NCBI GenBank assembly: GCA_016927115.1 | Contig: JAFGNH010000028.1 | Location: 1 to 64,000, forward strand | From: Anaerolineales bacterium | GTDB taxonomy: Bacteria; Chloroflexota; Anaerolineae; Anaerolineales; E44-bin32 | Length of the DNA stretch: 64,000 nucleotides | Direction of reading: 5' to 3' | The notes under the pieces: generated by a model | Database searches by the model: none | Seen by the model: only the letters and a program-made list of their open reading frames with translations | What the model was told of the DNA's origin: nothing | Part shown: positions 33,887 through 42,891 of the stretch, in pieces | Layout of the letters: each line of letters opens with the position of its first letter | Position numbering within the stretch: position 1 is the first letter of the stretch | Made by a program: the position numbers and the translations under genes

Positions 33887-35200
33887 ATGACACAGAAAAA
33901 AAAGAAACCTTTTGCCACCCTTCTTTGGAAAAAACGCCCTCTCCAATCCACTCCCCCTGCCTCACTGCGCTTGAGTGCCTGCTATGGTAATACGTTTAAT
34001 ACCGAAAACCCGGAAAAGACTTATAAAAACCACTCACGGTTGATCCATGGTGATAATCTTCGTATTTTGAAAGCCCTGCAGCCTGAATATAAACATTCAA
34101 TTGACCTGATTTACTGTGATCCACCCTTCCTTACCGGTAAAGCATACACTGCCCGTGTAGGCAGAAATGAAGACTCCAGAAGACCGGATGAATGGGAACT
34201 GGCACTTGGTTATCAGGACACCTGGAAGGATGGTGCGGAATACTTAGACATGCTTTCTATACGTCTGCAGGAGATGTACTCACTCCTGTCTTCACAGGGA
34301 ACCCTGTACCTTCACCTGGATTGGCACGCCTCAGCTTATGCACGCGTCCTGCTTGATGAAATCTTCGGCCCCGATCGCCTGCTTAACGAGCTCGTCTGGA
34401 TATATCACGGCCCTTCTCCTATCAAATCTGCTTTCAAACGCAAACACGACACCATCCTTGTTTATACCAAGAGCAGTGACTACATTTTTAATGCTGATGC
34501 GGTACGGGTGCCCTACAACCCCTCCACAATAAAAACTTTTGCTTCCTCGAAAAAAGCCGGATTTGGAAAGAAGCCTGACCTTAAACGCGGCAAGGTTCCT
34601 GAGGACTGGTGGTACTTCCCCGTTGTCGCCCGGCTCCACAATGAGAGAACAGGGTATCCAACACAGAAACCTCTGGCACTCCTGGAGCGGATCGTTAAAG
34701 CATCCACAAATAGAGGCAGTCTTGTCGCTGATTTCTTTTGCGGTTCGGGAACAACAGCAGTTGCAGCAGAACTGAATGGCCGCCGCTGGCTGGCCTGTGA
34801 CAGCGCCCAGCTTGCCGTCAGTACTACATATAAGCGGCTGATAGAACTCGACCCTTCAGCCTTTACGCTCTGGAATACAGACTCTTCCGCTGTCGAGCCT
34901 TCTGCCATCAAACTGGATATCACTTTACACCAGCAACTTATGGAGGTTCAACTCGACATCCTTCTCCCTGAGCTGGATACGGTCTTTATACAGATGCTCG
35001 AAGTGGATTGGGGCTTCAATGGAGCAGTGTTCCACAGCGCTGATCAATATCTGCTTTCTGCGCCCACCTCCACCTCGGAAGCAGGCAGAATCACCCTCTC
35101 CCATACATATCAGGAAAGAAGCGGTTACCGGATCGCAGTTCGTATTACCGATAACCAGGGAAAGGTAAGTGTTGTTGAGAAAGATATTCAAGTAGTTTAA
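33887..35200 (+). CDS. Site-specific DNA methyltransferase (N4/N6-type) with C-terminal PKD-like domain
   Basis: 437 residues from the ATG at 33887. Catalytic motif IV is DPPF (LIYCDPPFLTG) early, and SAM-binding motif I is DFFCGSGTTAVAAEL near residue 290, the circular order of beta-class N4C/N6A methyltransferases; NTEN-P-K before it and PTQKPLALLERI match motif X/I flank. The last 75 residues (VDWGFNGAVFHSADQYLL ... HTYQERSGYRIAVRITDN, then QGKVSVVEKDIQV) look like a PKD/Ig-like beta-sandwich, unusual on a cytoplasmic methyltransferase. No restriction endonuclease is adjacent, so it is probably an orphan or a domain-shuffled enzyme. Confidence 0.85.
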   Translation: MTQKKKKPFATLLWKKRPLQSTPPASLRLSACYGNTFNTENPEKTYKNHSRLIHGDNLRILKALQPEYKHSIDLIYCDPPFLTGKAYTARVGRNEDSRRPDEWELALGYQDTWKDGAEYLDMLSIRLQEMYSLLSSQGTLYLHLDWHASAYARVLLDEIFGPDRLLNELVWIYHGPSPIKSAFKRKHDTILVYTKSSDYIFNADAVRVPYNPSTIKTFASSKKAGFGKKPDLKRGKVPEDWWYFPVVARLHNERTGYPTQKPLALLERIVKASTNRGSLVADFFCGSGTTAVAAELNGRRWLACDSAQLAVSTTYKRLIELDPSAFTLWNTDSSAVEPSAIKLDITLHQQLMEVQLDILLPELDTVFIQMLEVDWGFNGAVFHSADQYLLSAPTSTSEAGRITLSHTYQERSGYRIAVRITDNQGKVSVVEKDIQVV

Positions 35201-35252
35201 TAATAGAGACTATCTGTTGTTTTCGCGATATCCCCCTGTAATCAATCAAACG

Positions 35253-35921
35253 TCATCCGGCTTTCGGCAAATCCATACGATAACCAACTCCCCTGATCGT
35301 GACAAAAAAGCGAGGATTGTCGGGGTCGGGCTCTATCGCCTTCCGAAGCCAACTCATGTGTACATCAAGAGTGCGTGTATCTCCAGTGTACTCTGTGTCC
35401 CATACAAGTTTTATCAATTTAGCCCTGGTCATCACTCTACCGGGATTTTTCATAAACAACTTGAGCAGTTCTGCCTGTTTGGGTGTTAGCTTCTCTTCAT
35501 TCCCCAGACATCGTACAACATGTTTGTTCATCGAGAGTGTTATCGGGCCTGCTTTCAGCAGCTTGCCTTCCTCTCCCGGGAGAAAACGCACTACGCGATT
35601 CAGTAGTTTGCGCGAGGTAAATGGTTGTTCCAGAACCAGTCTGGATCCACTCTCTGGTGTATCTCCTGTTCCTTCGGGAGTTACCAGAATGATAGGAACT
35701 CCATTCATGTCTGCGGCCAGCTTCTTACACATTCGATAGCCAGTTGTTTGCATCGAAGCTGCATCCAGAATGACAAGGTCATAAACGGTGGAAGTTCCAA
35801 CCTGCTTAACATCCCTTACTTTATTTATAACCGTAACAAAATAGCCCTTCTTCTCAAGAGAAGGCGCAAATGACGGAGCGCTCAGTCGAGCGCTTTCAAT
35901 TAATAGGATGTTCTCTGTCAT
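35253..35921 (-). CDS. OmpR-family response regulator with atypical receiver
   Basis: About 222 residues from ATG 35921. C-terminal winged helix (LTPKQAELLKLFMKNPGRVM ... TLDVHMSWLRKAIEPDP, then VTIRGVGYRMDL) is a complete OmpR DNA-binding domain. The N-terminal receiver keeps the phospho-Asp in YDLVILDAASM, but the usual DD pair reads IESAR (only Glu), and the conserved Lys of KPF is Gln (LEQPF). The receiver may be phosphorylation-independent, an unusual class that acts constitutively or by ligand. No sensor kinase is adjacent. A GTG at 35939 is a possible earlier start. Confidence 0.88.
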   Translation of the reverse strand: MTENILLIESARLSAPSFAPSLEKKGYFVTVINKVRDVKQVGTSTVYDLVILDAASMQTTGYRMCKKLAADMNGVPIILVTPEGTGDTPESGSRLVLEQPFTSRKLLNRVVRFLPGEEGKLLKAGPITLSMNKHVVRCLGNEEKLTPKQAELLKLFMKNPGRVMTRAKLIKLVWDTEYTGDTRTLDVHMSWLRKAIEPDPDNPRFFVTIRGVGYRMDLPKAG

Positions 35922-36118
35922 GCTGGAATGACACCCCACAGCCGAAGGTCAGTATTACTCGGAACTACCGTTGCTATTATACATGCTTTGAGTATCCCCG
36001 CAAGTTGGGAATCCCCCATTCTGATCAACAATTTCAAGAAGTTTTTTTTTATCCTTGACAGAAATATCTCTACCTCACCCTTTTACACAGGGGCAAGAAG
36101 GAACGGGCATTCCTGAAA

Positions 36119-36147
36119 TTGCACGCCTCACTCCTGATTTGTATAAT
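36119..36147 (+). promoter_or_regulatory. Promoter predicting a leaderless mRNA
   Basis: TTGCAC (36119-36124), 17-nt spacer, consensus TATAAT (36142-36147). The start position seven nt downstream is 36154, exactly the A of the ATG of the PfkB-like gene. Confidence 0.75.
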
Positions 36148-36153
36148 CTAAGG

Positions 36154-37173
36154 ATGGCAACAGACAGGAATCAACTTTTGATAACAGGGCCTCTTCTCCT
36201 TGCCCACGCTGTTGATCAGCGGAGCAGATACCATGCCGAAGTACTTTCCGGAGACGGCGTTTTTGCTGCCGTAGGTGCACGCATCTGGAGTGAAACAGTA
36301 CATCTTGTGGGGCGCATAGGATCAGATTTTCCCCAGGCAGCTATCGAGTTGCTGCAATCTAGTGGCATCCACACGAAAGCTCTGACCAGAGTACAGGGGA
36401 CTGTCCATCCCCGGGTTTTTTATAGATCCACCAGCAAGGGCATCCAACGCGACACCAATCCCGCTGTGTTCTTCCGTACGATAGAACGCCCTTTGCCAAA
36501 GCAGCTTATACATCTACCTGAACCCGTTGCTGCTTACGACGAATACGACCGGTATCCACCCTTCGCCTCAAGACCAGAAGATATCCCCACCTCGCTTTGG
36601 CCCGCGGTTGCTTGCCTGGTTACCTCAGACCACTATCTGACCCAGATCAGTATCCCGGTCTTCATGAGAGGAAATGGTGCTGAATACGTAATTATTACAC
36701 CACCAACTCGCTGCTTGCAACCAGATTTCAGCGAGAAGCTGCCCATCCTGCTGAGTGGTGTCACCGCTGCGATAATCAGCAGTTCAAAACTTCCTCATAC
36801 AATAAAATTTTACTCCTCCGAGCTTAGAGACTACGCCCGCGTACTGGGCAACCATGGCTCCAAATACCTGGTATTCACGGGAGAAGCCTCCGGGCAGCTG
36901 GTATGGGATCATGCCAGGGAAACCCTGTATCATATCCCCGCCTACCCGGGTATAGTTGCCGACGAAATGGGAGCAGCAGCTGCTTTTGCGGGCGGCTTCC
37001 TGGCGGGATTGGTAAAAACCGGCGATGCGCTTGAAGCGGCTCTCCACGGCAGTATTTCTGCTTCACTTGTTATCGAAGGCACCCCGGCACTCCACGCCCT
37101 TGATGCATTACCCGGCCTGGCAGACGCAAGGCTGGATGCACTTCGTGGCAAAATCCTGGAGGTGGTGCTATGA
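36154..37173 (+). CDS. PfkB-family sugar-kinase homologue with altered catalytic motif
   Basis: 339 residues from ATG 36154 (MATDRNQLLITGPLL); an open frame to 36055 is upstream of the promoter. The fold has VLSGDGVFAAVGARIW ... HLVGRIGSDFPQAAIELL and the C-terminal DEMGAAAAFAGGFLAGLVKTG, the ribokinase DTTGAGDxF block. Here the catalytic Asp of GAGD is Ala (GAAAAF), so phosphotransfer is doubtful. It may be a pseudokinase or bind a nucleoside/sugar. The stop overlaps the M20 peptidase start (ATGA), so it is coupled to it. Confidence 0.82.
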   Translation: MATDRNQLLITGPLLLAHAVDQRSRYHAEVLSGDGVFAAVGARIWSETVHLVGRIGSDFPQAAIELLQSSGIHTKALTRVQGTVHPRVFYRSTSKGIQRDTNPAVFFRTIERPLPKQLIHLPEPVAAYDEYDRYPPFASRPEDIPTSLWPAVACLVTSDHYLTQISIPVFMRGNGAEYVIITPPTRCLQPDFSEKLPILLSGVTAAIISSSKLPHTIKFYSSELRDYARVLGNHGSKYLVFTGEASGQLVWDHARETLYHIPAYPGIVADEMGAAAAFAGGFLAGLVKTGDALEAALHGSISASLVIEGTPALHALDALPGLADARLDALRGKILEVVL

Positions 37174-38267
37174 TTCTTGAGCGGTTGATCCAACGAACAA
37201 TCACCGTCCAACAAATCCCAGCTCCCACATATCACGAACAACAGCGCGCCGAATTCATGCTTGCAGAGTTCCGGCAGGCCGGCCTCAAGAATGCAGCAAT
37301 CGACAGTGCAGGCAACCTTCTCGGTTCGCTCTCATCCGGGAAACCTGCTGCTGTACTTATCTGTGCACATATGGACACTGTATTCCCATTGAGCACTGAT
37401 TTATCTTACATGCACAGTGAAACAGCCCTGCACGGCCCCGGTATCGGTGATAATTCAGTTGCCCTTGCAGCCCTGCCGGAGCTCGCAGAAGATTTGCTGG
37501 AAGAAGACCTGCCAGCCGATATATGGTTTGTTGGCACCGTCGGTGAAGAAGGGCTGGGAAACCTTTACGGCATGCGCCAGCTCTCAGCTGATTTTGCCCA
37601 CTACGCAGCAGCGTATCTTGTGTTGGAAGGAATGGCACTGGGGACTATCTATCACCGCGCCCTGCCCATCCAGCGTTATCGATTGACCTGTAAAACACTC
37701 GGTGGTCATGCCTGGGCTCATCACGACCGCTTCTCTGCGATACATGAACTGATCCATCTGGCAAAGTCGATTCTCAAAATCTCCCTTCCCCACATACCAA
37801 GGACCACAATGAATATCGGTATTATAAATGGCGGTACCTCGATCAACTCCCTGGCAAACGAAGCATTCCTCGAATTAGACCTGCGGTCTGAAGAAGCGGA
37901 CCAACTGGATCGTATCACAAGGAAAATCAAAGGGATCGTTAAAAGCGCTGAATGTGCTGAATTGTCGGTGGAGCTGACCAGCATTGGAAACCGTCCGGGT
38001 GGGTCAATTCCAGAGAAACATGCGCTTGTCGAACTTGCCCGTATCGCATACGAACATCAGGGGATTTCACCAATCCATTTCCAGATCGGATCAACAGATG
38101 CCAGTATCCCATTGAGTAAAGGTATCCCCGCTGTGTGTGTAGGGCTGACCTATGGAGCAAATGCACACAGTGACGCAGAGTTTATCCAGCTGGAGCCCCT
38201 TGAACGTGGCTACGCTTCCATTCTGGAGTTGATCCGATCCACTGCACACTATGTTTCGCATACCTGA
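37170..38267 (+). CDS. M20-family metallopeptidase
   Basis: 365 residues. Zinc ligands and catalytic residues are conserved: AHMDTVFPL (His, Asp), GPGIGDNSVALA (bridging Asp), GTVGEEGLGN (Glu pair), VLEGM (Glu ligand), and the last His in GANAHSDAEF. The dimerisation (lid) domain occupies about residues 175-285 (RLTCKTLGGHAWAHHDRF ... NIGIINGGTSINSLANEA). It hydrolyses a small peptide or N-acyl amino acid in the cytoplasm; substrate unknown. It overlaps the PfkB-like stop by 4 bp, a rare pairing that suggests linked metabolism. Confidence 0.93.
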   Translation: MILERLIQRTITVQQIPAPTYHEQQRAEFMLAEFRQAGLKNAAIDSAGNLLGSLSSGKPAAVLICAHMDTVFPLSTDLSYMHSETALHGPGIGDNSVALAALPELAEDLLEEDLPADIWFVGTVGEEGLGNLYGMRQLSADFAHYAAAYLVLEGMALGTIYHRALPIQRYRLTCKTLGGHAWAHHDRFSAIHELIHLAKSILKISLPHIPRTTMNIGIINGGTSINSLANEAFLELDLRSEEADQLDRITRKIKGIVKSAECAELSVELTSIGNRPGGSIPEKHALVELARIAYEHQGISPIHFQIGSTDASIPLSKGIPAVCVGLTYGANAHSDAEFIQLEPLERGYASILELIRSTAHYVSHT

Positions 38268-38460
38268 AATATTCTTTCCCGCCATGGTTTACTGCCTTCT
38301 TTCTGGCAGGAAGACTTCCCACTCACAACAACGCAAGTCGATAAAACGAAAGAAGTGATCGGAAGCACGCCTCCCTGACGTTTCCCTGGAGGAAGTACAA
38401 CCATATACAGTAATACTCAGTTGTTTAATATGCTGCCGCATGCCACACACCCGGAATTGT

Positions 38461-39303
38461 TTATTGGGCAGGTGTACCGGTAGGCGTTTCAGGCGTTGTG
38501 GAGCTTGCAGGTGTTGCTGATGGTGTTGGGGTTTGAGTCGGTGGTGCACCACTGACGGTAAAGCGCGTGGATATTTTCCAGGATTCCCCAAGGAAAAGTT
38601 GAATCTCATATTCGCCAGGCTGCCATTCATCCAGCCTGCATTCGGTGAAACCATAACCTCCTGTGCCGCCATCCCATGGCATGGTTTCAAAACAGACAAC
38701 TTCCCCATTGCGATACCAAATGGCGCTCCAGCGTACTCCATCGGCGAGAAAGTCGTAGCTGAAAGCTCCATATAGAATGGTCACCGGATTCTCGAACTCC
38801 TCTGCAGGATTGATCGCCTGGTTCAAAGCATCCAGTCTTCTTGCTACTTGAATAGGACTGAAAATCGCTTCAGGATCTGGAGTAACGGTCTCTACAAACA
38901 GAACGATCAGTTCCTCCGGCAGCATAGGTGTCGGCGTGTCAGAAGGAGTTGCTGTAATGGTAGGTGTGTTTGTAATCGTCGGTGAAGTGGTGATCGTCGG
39001 TGTCTGTGTTATTGTTGCTGTAGGTGTAATCGAAGCAGTGGGTGTAACAGATGGCGTCGGGGTGATCAACTGATAGCCAACTTCACGACCCTTGAACTGT
39101 ATGATTAACCCTAGCGCAATCAGTACAAAGCTTAAAAAGATAAACCGCCATCCCTGCCGAATCCGTTCTCTGCGGAGTAAATAGAACTGGAGCTTACTTG
39201 CTGATCGAATCTGATTTGAACCGGCGCGAAGTACCAGCAGCCAGGCAGTAAAAAATACAACTGCAACTATCTGCACAATCAGATCAATACTTATTCCAGT
39301 CAT
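38461..39303 (-). CDS. Membrane protein with Thr/Pro-rich linker and extracytoplasmic domain
   Basis: 280 residues. Two transmembrane helices (about 7-25 and 53-70), then a Thr/Pro-rich linker (about 80-125, TPTITTSPTITNTP style), then a globular domain (about 130-250, ILYGAFSYDFLADGVRWSAI and TECRLDEWQPGEYEIQLFLG) and a second Thr/Pro tail. The EYEIQLFLGESWKISTRFTVSG end resembles a beta-sandwich used to describe a property modifier. No enzyme motif. Probably surface-exposed. SD GGAGATT before the ATG. Confidence 0.8.
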   Translation of the reverse strand: MTGISIDLIVQIVAVVFFTAWLLVLRAGSNQIRSASKLQFYLLRRERIRQGWRFIFLSFVLIALGLIIQFKGREVGYQLITPTPSVTPTASITPTATITQTPTITTSPTITNTPTITATPSDTPTPMLPEELIVLFVETVTPDPEAIFSPIQVARRLDALNQAINPAEEFENPVTILYGAFSYDFLADGVRWSAIWYRNGEVVCFETMPWDGGTGGYGFTECRLDEWQPGEYEIQLFLGESWKISTRFTVSGAPPTQTPTPSATPASSTTPETPTGTPAQ

Positions 39304-39388
39304 ACAATCTCCAGGATACTTTGTATCACCATAAGACTACCGCAGTGTAAGACTGACGACAAGGATCTCTTACAGACAGAATGCCCTC

Positions 39389-41791
39389 TCAGCGGGTTTC
39401 AAACTCTATACAAAGGTTGTGGCGTTTCCAGAGCTTCAAGGGAATCCTGATGATCCCGTTTTCCTGCTTAATTGAGACTTGAAGGGTTCCATCAACATGG
39501 ACAGCAGATAGCTTCCCAGGAATAAAAAGCCAGGCTTCCCCTTCCCTGAGCCTGTCGGTCTCAAGGGTTATTTCCAACCCTCCGCTGCTCTGCACCCAGG
39601 CCTGGATTAATCCTCCCTGTGAGATATGAAGTGTATCACCCAACCATTGGGGACCAGATGATTTCCTCCGCAGTCCATAGAATCCGGTTCCATGCGGTTC
39701 AATACGGCTTTCATATGTGTCCTGCGGCGCAATCAGGATTACCTTCCGCTTCCAGATATCAAATACAAACCAGCTTTCTTCTTCTGGAAGGTTAAAATCT
39801 ACAGGGCCAATTTGATGTATCACCGGCTGATCCAACCAGTTGATCCGTGCGGCGAGGTACCACTCATCCCAGCTGCACTTCAGGGATCGGATCAGGTATT
39901 CAGGATCCGTACGGTCAAACCAATCAACCACTTCCGCAGCTTCCTTCAATGGTGGCAGAATAAAAGATAGCCATTGCTTACGTAGCTTTTGAAGCCCTGG
40001 CAGGTCGTCAGAAATGATCTGTACGCCAGCAGAAAGTGAAACAGCCACAACCAGACTCTGAACCTCCGCTTCTGACAGTTCCGTTTCTGTTCCACGCAGC
40101 AAGAGACAATCAGGATCATTTACCCACAAGCGTCTGTGCATCGGCATACGCGCCAGAATACTCCTGATAGAATTTCTGGCCGAAGGAAAAGCTGGCTCCT
40201 TTCTGAATGGAAACGATATCCCCATAAAAGCAGGAGTCCACTTTGGAGCAACATCCGCCCCAATTCTCATCAGATCAAATGTCCCCACACCAGAACCTAA
40301 TGGACAGCCACAACCCAGCAGCGTGACATCCTGTCCGGCTGCGTCCCTGATTTGCTGAAAAACAGCTGAGAGTGCCTGCGCCCTTGTCTGACTCTGGTTG
40401 TATCGCCTCCCTTTCAGCACGCCGGCATATAGAAAATCAAGTTTCAGATAGGAAAAACCCCACTCCGAAACAGCAGTCCTGATCAGATTTTTGGTGAAAT
40501 CCTGTATACCTGGATGGGAGACATCAAGTCCTGAAGTGAATCGATTCCAGACAAACCCACCGTTTACAGGTTTTCCATTTCTGTTCCGTATTATCCAATC
40601 CGGATGGTTGTCTACCAGAACTGCACCGGGTTTGACAATAAAAGGTGCAAGCCATAATCCGGGTTGAAATCCATTCCTCGTTATTTCGCTTGATGCACGG
40701 GATACGCCTTCCGGAAAACCGGGAGAAAAGTGATACCAATCACCCACGTCTGCTTCAAACCCATCATCCAGTTGTATCAGATTAAATCGGAACCTGTCCT
40801 GATGTTCAGAAATCCATGAAACATTTTTCAGCAGTTCCTCCTCCGTGATCTGCTGGAAATAGTGATACCAGGAGCACCAACCAACAGGGATTGGTCCACT
40901 ATTCCTGGCATCATTTGCCCGTGCAGCGAGAGACATATATGGCTGCAGAGGGTCAGCCATTGTCAGATCCACTGGCTGCAGTATGGCCCAATCCGTTGAA
41001 TAGGACTGTCCTTCGCCGAGAAGAATCTGATCCGTATCCTCCCACAACCTGATACCGGCCGGGGATGTATCAAGCTGTACTTCCAGCTGCCCGAAAGCCT
41101 GCTGCTGCGTCAGAAATCCGATTAGTAACGAAGCCTGTCCAGGGATTCCAATGACTCCAAAAAAGTCTGAAACGTAATGCCCTCTTGTTGTGGGAATTTT
41201 CCTGCCCGTAGCATTGTGCATGGGATCCAGAAAAGGTGTAAGGCGTGATCTCGGCATATACTGATTGGCGCCATATGATCCAGCCGGGCTCCAGGACTGC
41301 CATCCATTGATGAAACAGCGCAGAGAGCTTTGCTTGTTGGACACAGTTAAGCCTGATCCCACACCGGCAGCATCGACACCTCCCGAAGGAACCTTTCGGC
41401 TGAAGGAATGTGATTCAAACAGCGTGATATGGTCGATATATCTTGGTGTTGAGGAGAGATTCTGGACGGTAATCCGACAAAGCAGGCTGTTATCGGGTCC
41501 CGGGCAGAATTCCTGTACCAAACTGACAGAACCGTCAGCAATTACTGCCTCGATACAGATTCCTTCTTCTGCTTCAAAGGGATTTTGAACCTGGGAAATG
41601 CTCACCTTGGTTATACTGGAGCTATCGATGACTTCATATCGCCTCACACCCTCCCTCTGGTCAGTCCAACAAATGGATGCCCTCATACCATCGAGCTGCA
41701 GTGCGTCTATTTGTTTAAGGACCATATTCCAAAGAGCAATGCCGTGATCCAGCTTAAAATCCATCATCTCATTTGAAAGAGTAAAAAGCAT
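39389..41791 (-). CDS. Alpha-galactosidase, glycoside hydrolase family 36
   Basis: About 800 residues from ATG 41791 (GGAGG 5 nt upstream; frame open to 41803). N-terminal beta-supersandwich, then the catalytic barrel: PVGWCSWYHYFQQITEEEL, FNLIQLDDGFEADVGDWYH, LWLAPFIVKPGAVLVDNHPDW, and the nucleophile in FSYLKLDFLYAGVLKGRRYN. The acid/base Asp is in LMRIGADVAPKWTP. C-terminal beta domain. It releases galactose from raffinose-type or galactosyl oligosaccharides. No signal peptide, so it acts in the cytoplasm on imported sugars. No sugar transporter is next to it. Distinguished from raffinose synthase by the GCGCPLG loop typical of alpha-galactosidases. Confidence 0.92.
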   Translation of the reverse strand: MLFTLSNEMMDFKLDHGIALWNMVLKQIDALQLDGMRASICWTDQREGVRRYEVIDSSSITKVSISQVQNPFEAEEGICIEAVIADGSVSLVQEFCPGPDNSLLCRITVQNLSSTPRYIDHITLFESHSFSRKVPSGGVDAAGVGSGLTVSNKQSSLRCFINGWQSWSPAGSYGANQYMPRSRLTPFLDPMHNATGRKIPTTRGHYVSDFFGVIGIPGQASLLIGFLTQQQAFGQLEVQLDTSPAGIRLWEDTDQILLGEGQSYSTDWAILQPVDLTMADPLQPYMSLAARANDARNSGPIPVGWCSWYHYFQQITEEELLKNVSWISEHQDRFRFNLIQLDDGFEADVGDWYHFSPGFPEGVSRASSEITRNGFQPGLWLAPFIVKPGAVLVDNHPDWIIRNRNGKPVNGGFVWNRFTSGLDVSHPGIQDFTKNLIRTAVSEWGFSYLKLDFLYAGVLKGRRYNQSQTRAQALSAVFQQIRDAAGQDVTLLGCGCPLGSGVGTFDLMRIGADVAPKWTPAFMGISFPFRKEPAFPSARNSIRSILARMPMHRRLWVNDPDCLLLRGTETELSEAEVQSLVVAVSLSAGVQIISDDLPGLQKLRKQWLSFILPPLKEAAEVVDWFDRTDPEYLIRSLKCSWDEWYLAARINWLDQPVIHQIGPVDFNLPEEESWFVFDIWKRKVILIAPQDTYESRIEPHGTGFYGLRRKSSGPQWLGDTLHISQGGLIQAWVQSSGGLEITLETDRLREGEAWLFIPGKLSAVHVDGTLQVSIKQENGIIRIPLKLWKRHNLCIEFETR

Positions 41792-41952
41792 TAGATCCTC
41801 CATGGAATACTAACTATCTGATTCTAATAGACCTCTGAGAAAGCACCTTGCTTTTTGCTGGTAAAATGGTTAACTGCATCAATCAGAACATGAATTAAGG
41901 TATACTGTAGCCTGATTGACACTCAGCTGCAATTACAGGCGCGGGAAAAAAC

Positions 41953-42552
41953 ATGATAGAAAAAACAGAAATTGACATCGACGCTCTGCGTAAAGGAGAC
42001 CGTGAGGAATTCGCCTTAATGGTAGATACATATTCGACAAAAATCTACCGCCTTGCTCTCCGTATGATGGGCAACGAACAGGAAGCCGAAGACATTCTCC
42101 AGGAAACCTTCCTGAACGCTTATCGGGCCCTGCCCTCCTTTGAAGGCCGATCCAGCCTGGGGACCTGGTTATACCGTATCGCTTCCAATCAGGCTTTGAT
42201 GCGCTTGCGCAAGAAAAACCCTGTTTCCATCTCCGTTGACGATCCCGTCATTAATGATGGGGGTGACGAGATCCCTCGCCAGTTTGTCGACTGGTGCTGT
42301 TTGCCTGAAAAAGAACTCATGACTACTGAAGTTGTCTCAGAGCTGGATAATGCGCTTGATATGCTTTCATCCAATCTCCGCACTGTATTCATCCTGCGCG
42401 ATGTAAATGGATTATCCACAAGAGAAACTGCTCAAGTATTGAATATCTCGGAAGCAGCAGTAAAAACACGCCTTTTGCGAGGCAGGTTGAAACTGAGAGA
42501 GACTCTCTCATCATACTTTTCCGAACGGATCGAGGAGATTGGATATGCCTGA
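41953..42552 (+). CDS. ECF-type RNA polymerase sigma factor
   Basis: 199 residues. Sigma region 2 (FALMVDTYSTKIYRLALRMMGNEQEAEDILQETFLN, with the -10 recognition helix SLGTWLYRIASNQALMRLRKKN) and region 4 (NLRTVFILRDVNGLSTRETAQVLNISEAAVKTRLLRGR). Region 3 is absent, the ECF layout. It is encoded just before and overlapping by 8 bp a zinc-finger anti-sigma factor, which should hold it inactive. The signal and regulon are unknown. The next gene encodes OsmC, a peroxide-type enzyme, so an oxidative or thiol signal is possible (inference). Confidence 0.95.
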   Translation: MIEKTEIDIDALRKGDREEFALMVDTYSTKIYRLALRMMGNEQEAEDILQETFLNAYRALPSFEGRSSLGTWLYRIASNQALMRLRKKNPVSISVDDPVINDGGDEIPRQFVDWCCLPEKELMTTEVVSELDNALDMLSSNLRTVFILRDVNGLSTRETAQVLNISEAAVKTRLLRGRLKLRETLSSYFSERIEEIGYA

Positions 42553-42802
42553 TCACGACCATGACTGCAGCCAGTTCCTCCACCTCATTTCAGATTATAT
42601 TGACGACAGTCTTGATGAGGTGACTTGTGAGAACTTTAAGAAACATCTCGATGAATGTGAACACTGCCGCATCGTAGTGGATACAACCAGGAAGACAATT
42701 GAACTTTACCACGAAGCAGACAAGGAAATCGAACTTCCAGCAGATGTCCGCGGGCGCCTTTTTCATTGCCTGGAACTGGATGCATATCTGGAAAATGAAT
42801 AA
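42545..42802 (+). CDS. Zinc-finger anti-sigma factor
   Basis: 85 residues from ATG 42545 (GAGGAG 7 nt upstream), overlapping the sigma stop by 8 bp. It contains the zf-HC2 motif FKKHLDECEHC with His-x3-Cys-x2-Cys, preceded by a further Cys in HDCSQFLHLIS. This is the short cytosolic (no transmembrane helix) ZAS type, in which the Zn site can respond to oxidative or thiol stress by releasing the sigma factor. The partner is the adjacent ECF sigma. Confidence 0.92.
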   Translation: MPDHDHDCSQFLHLISDYIDDSLDEVTCENFKKHLDECEHCRIVVDTTRKTIELYHEADKEIELPADVRGRLFHCLELDAYLENE

Positions 42803-42891
42803 TTCAGCTGCGGCGCGGGCACAAGTTGGTCAGGTCTGAAAGCACTGTCCTGCTGACAGATCAGGCCCACGTCTATCGGAGGATTACTTAT

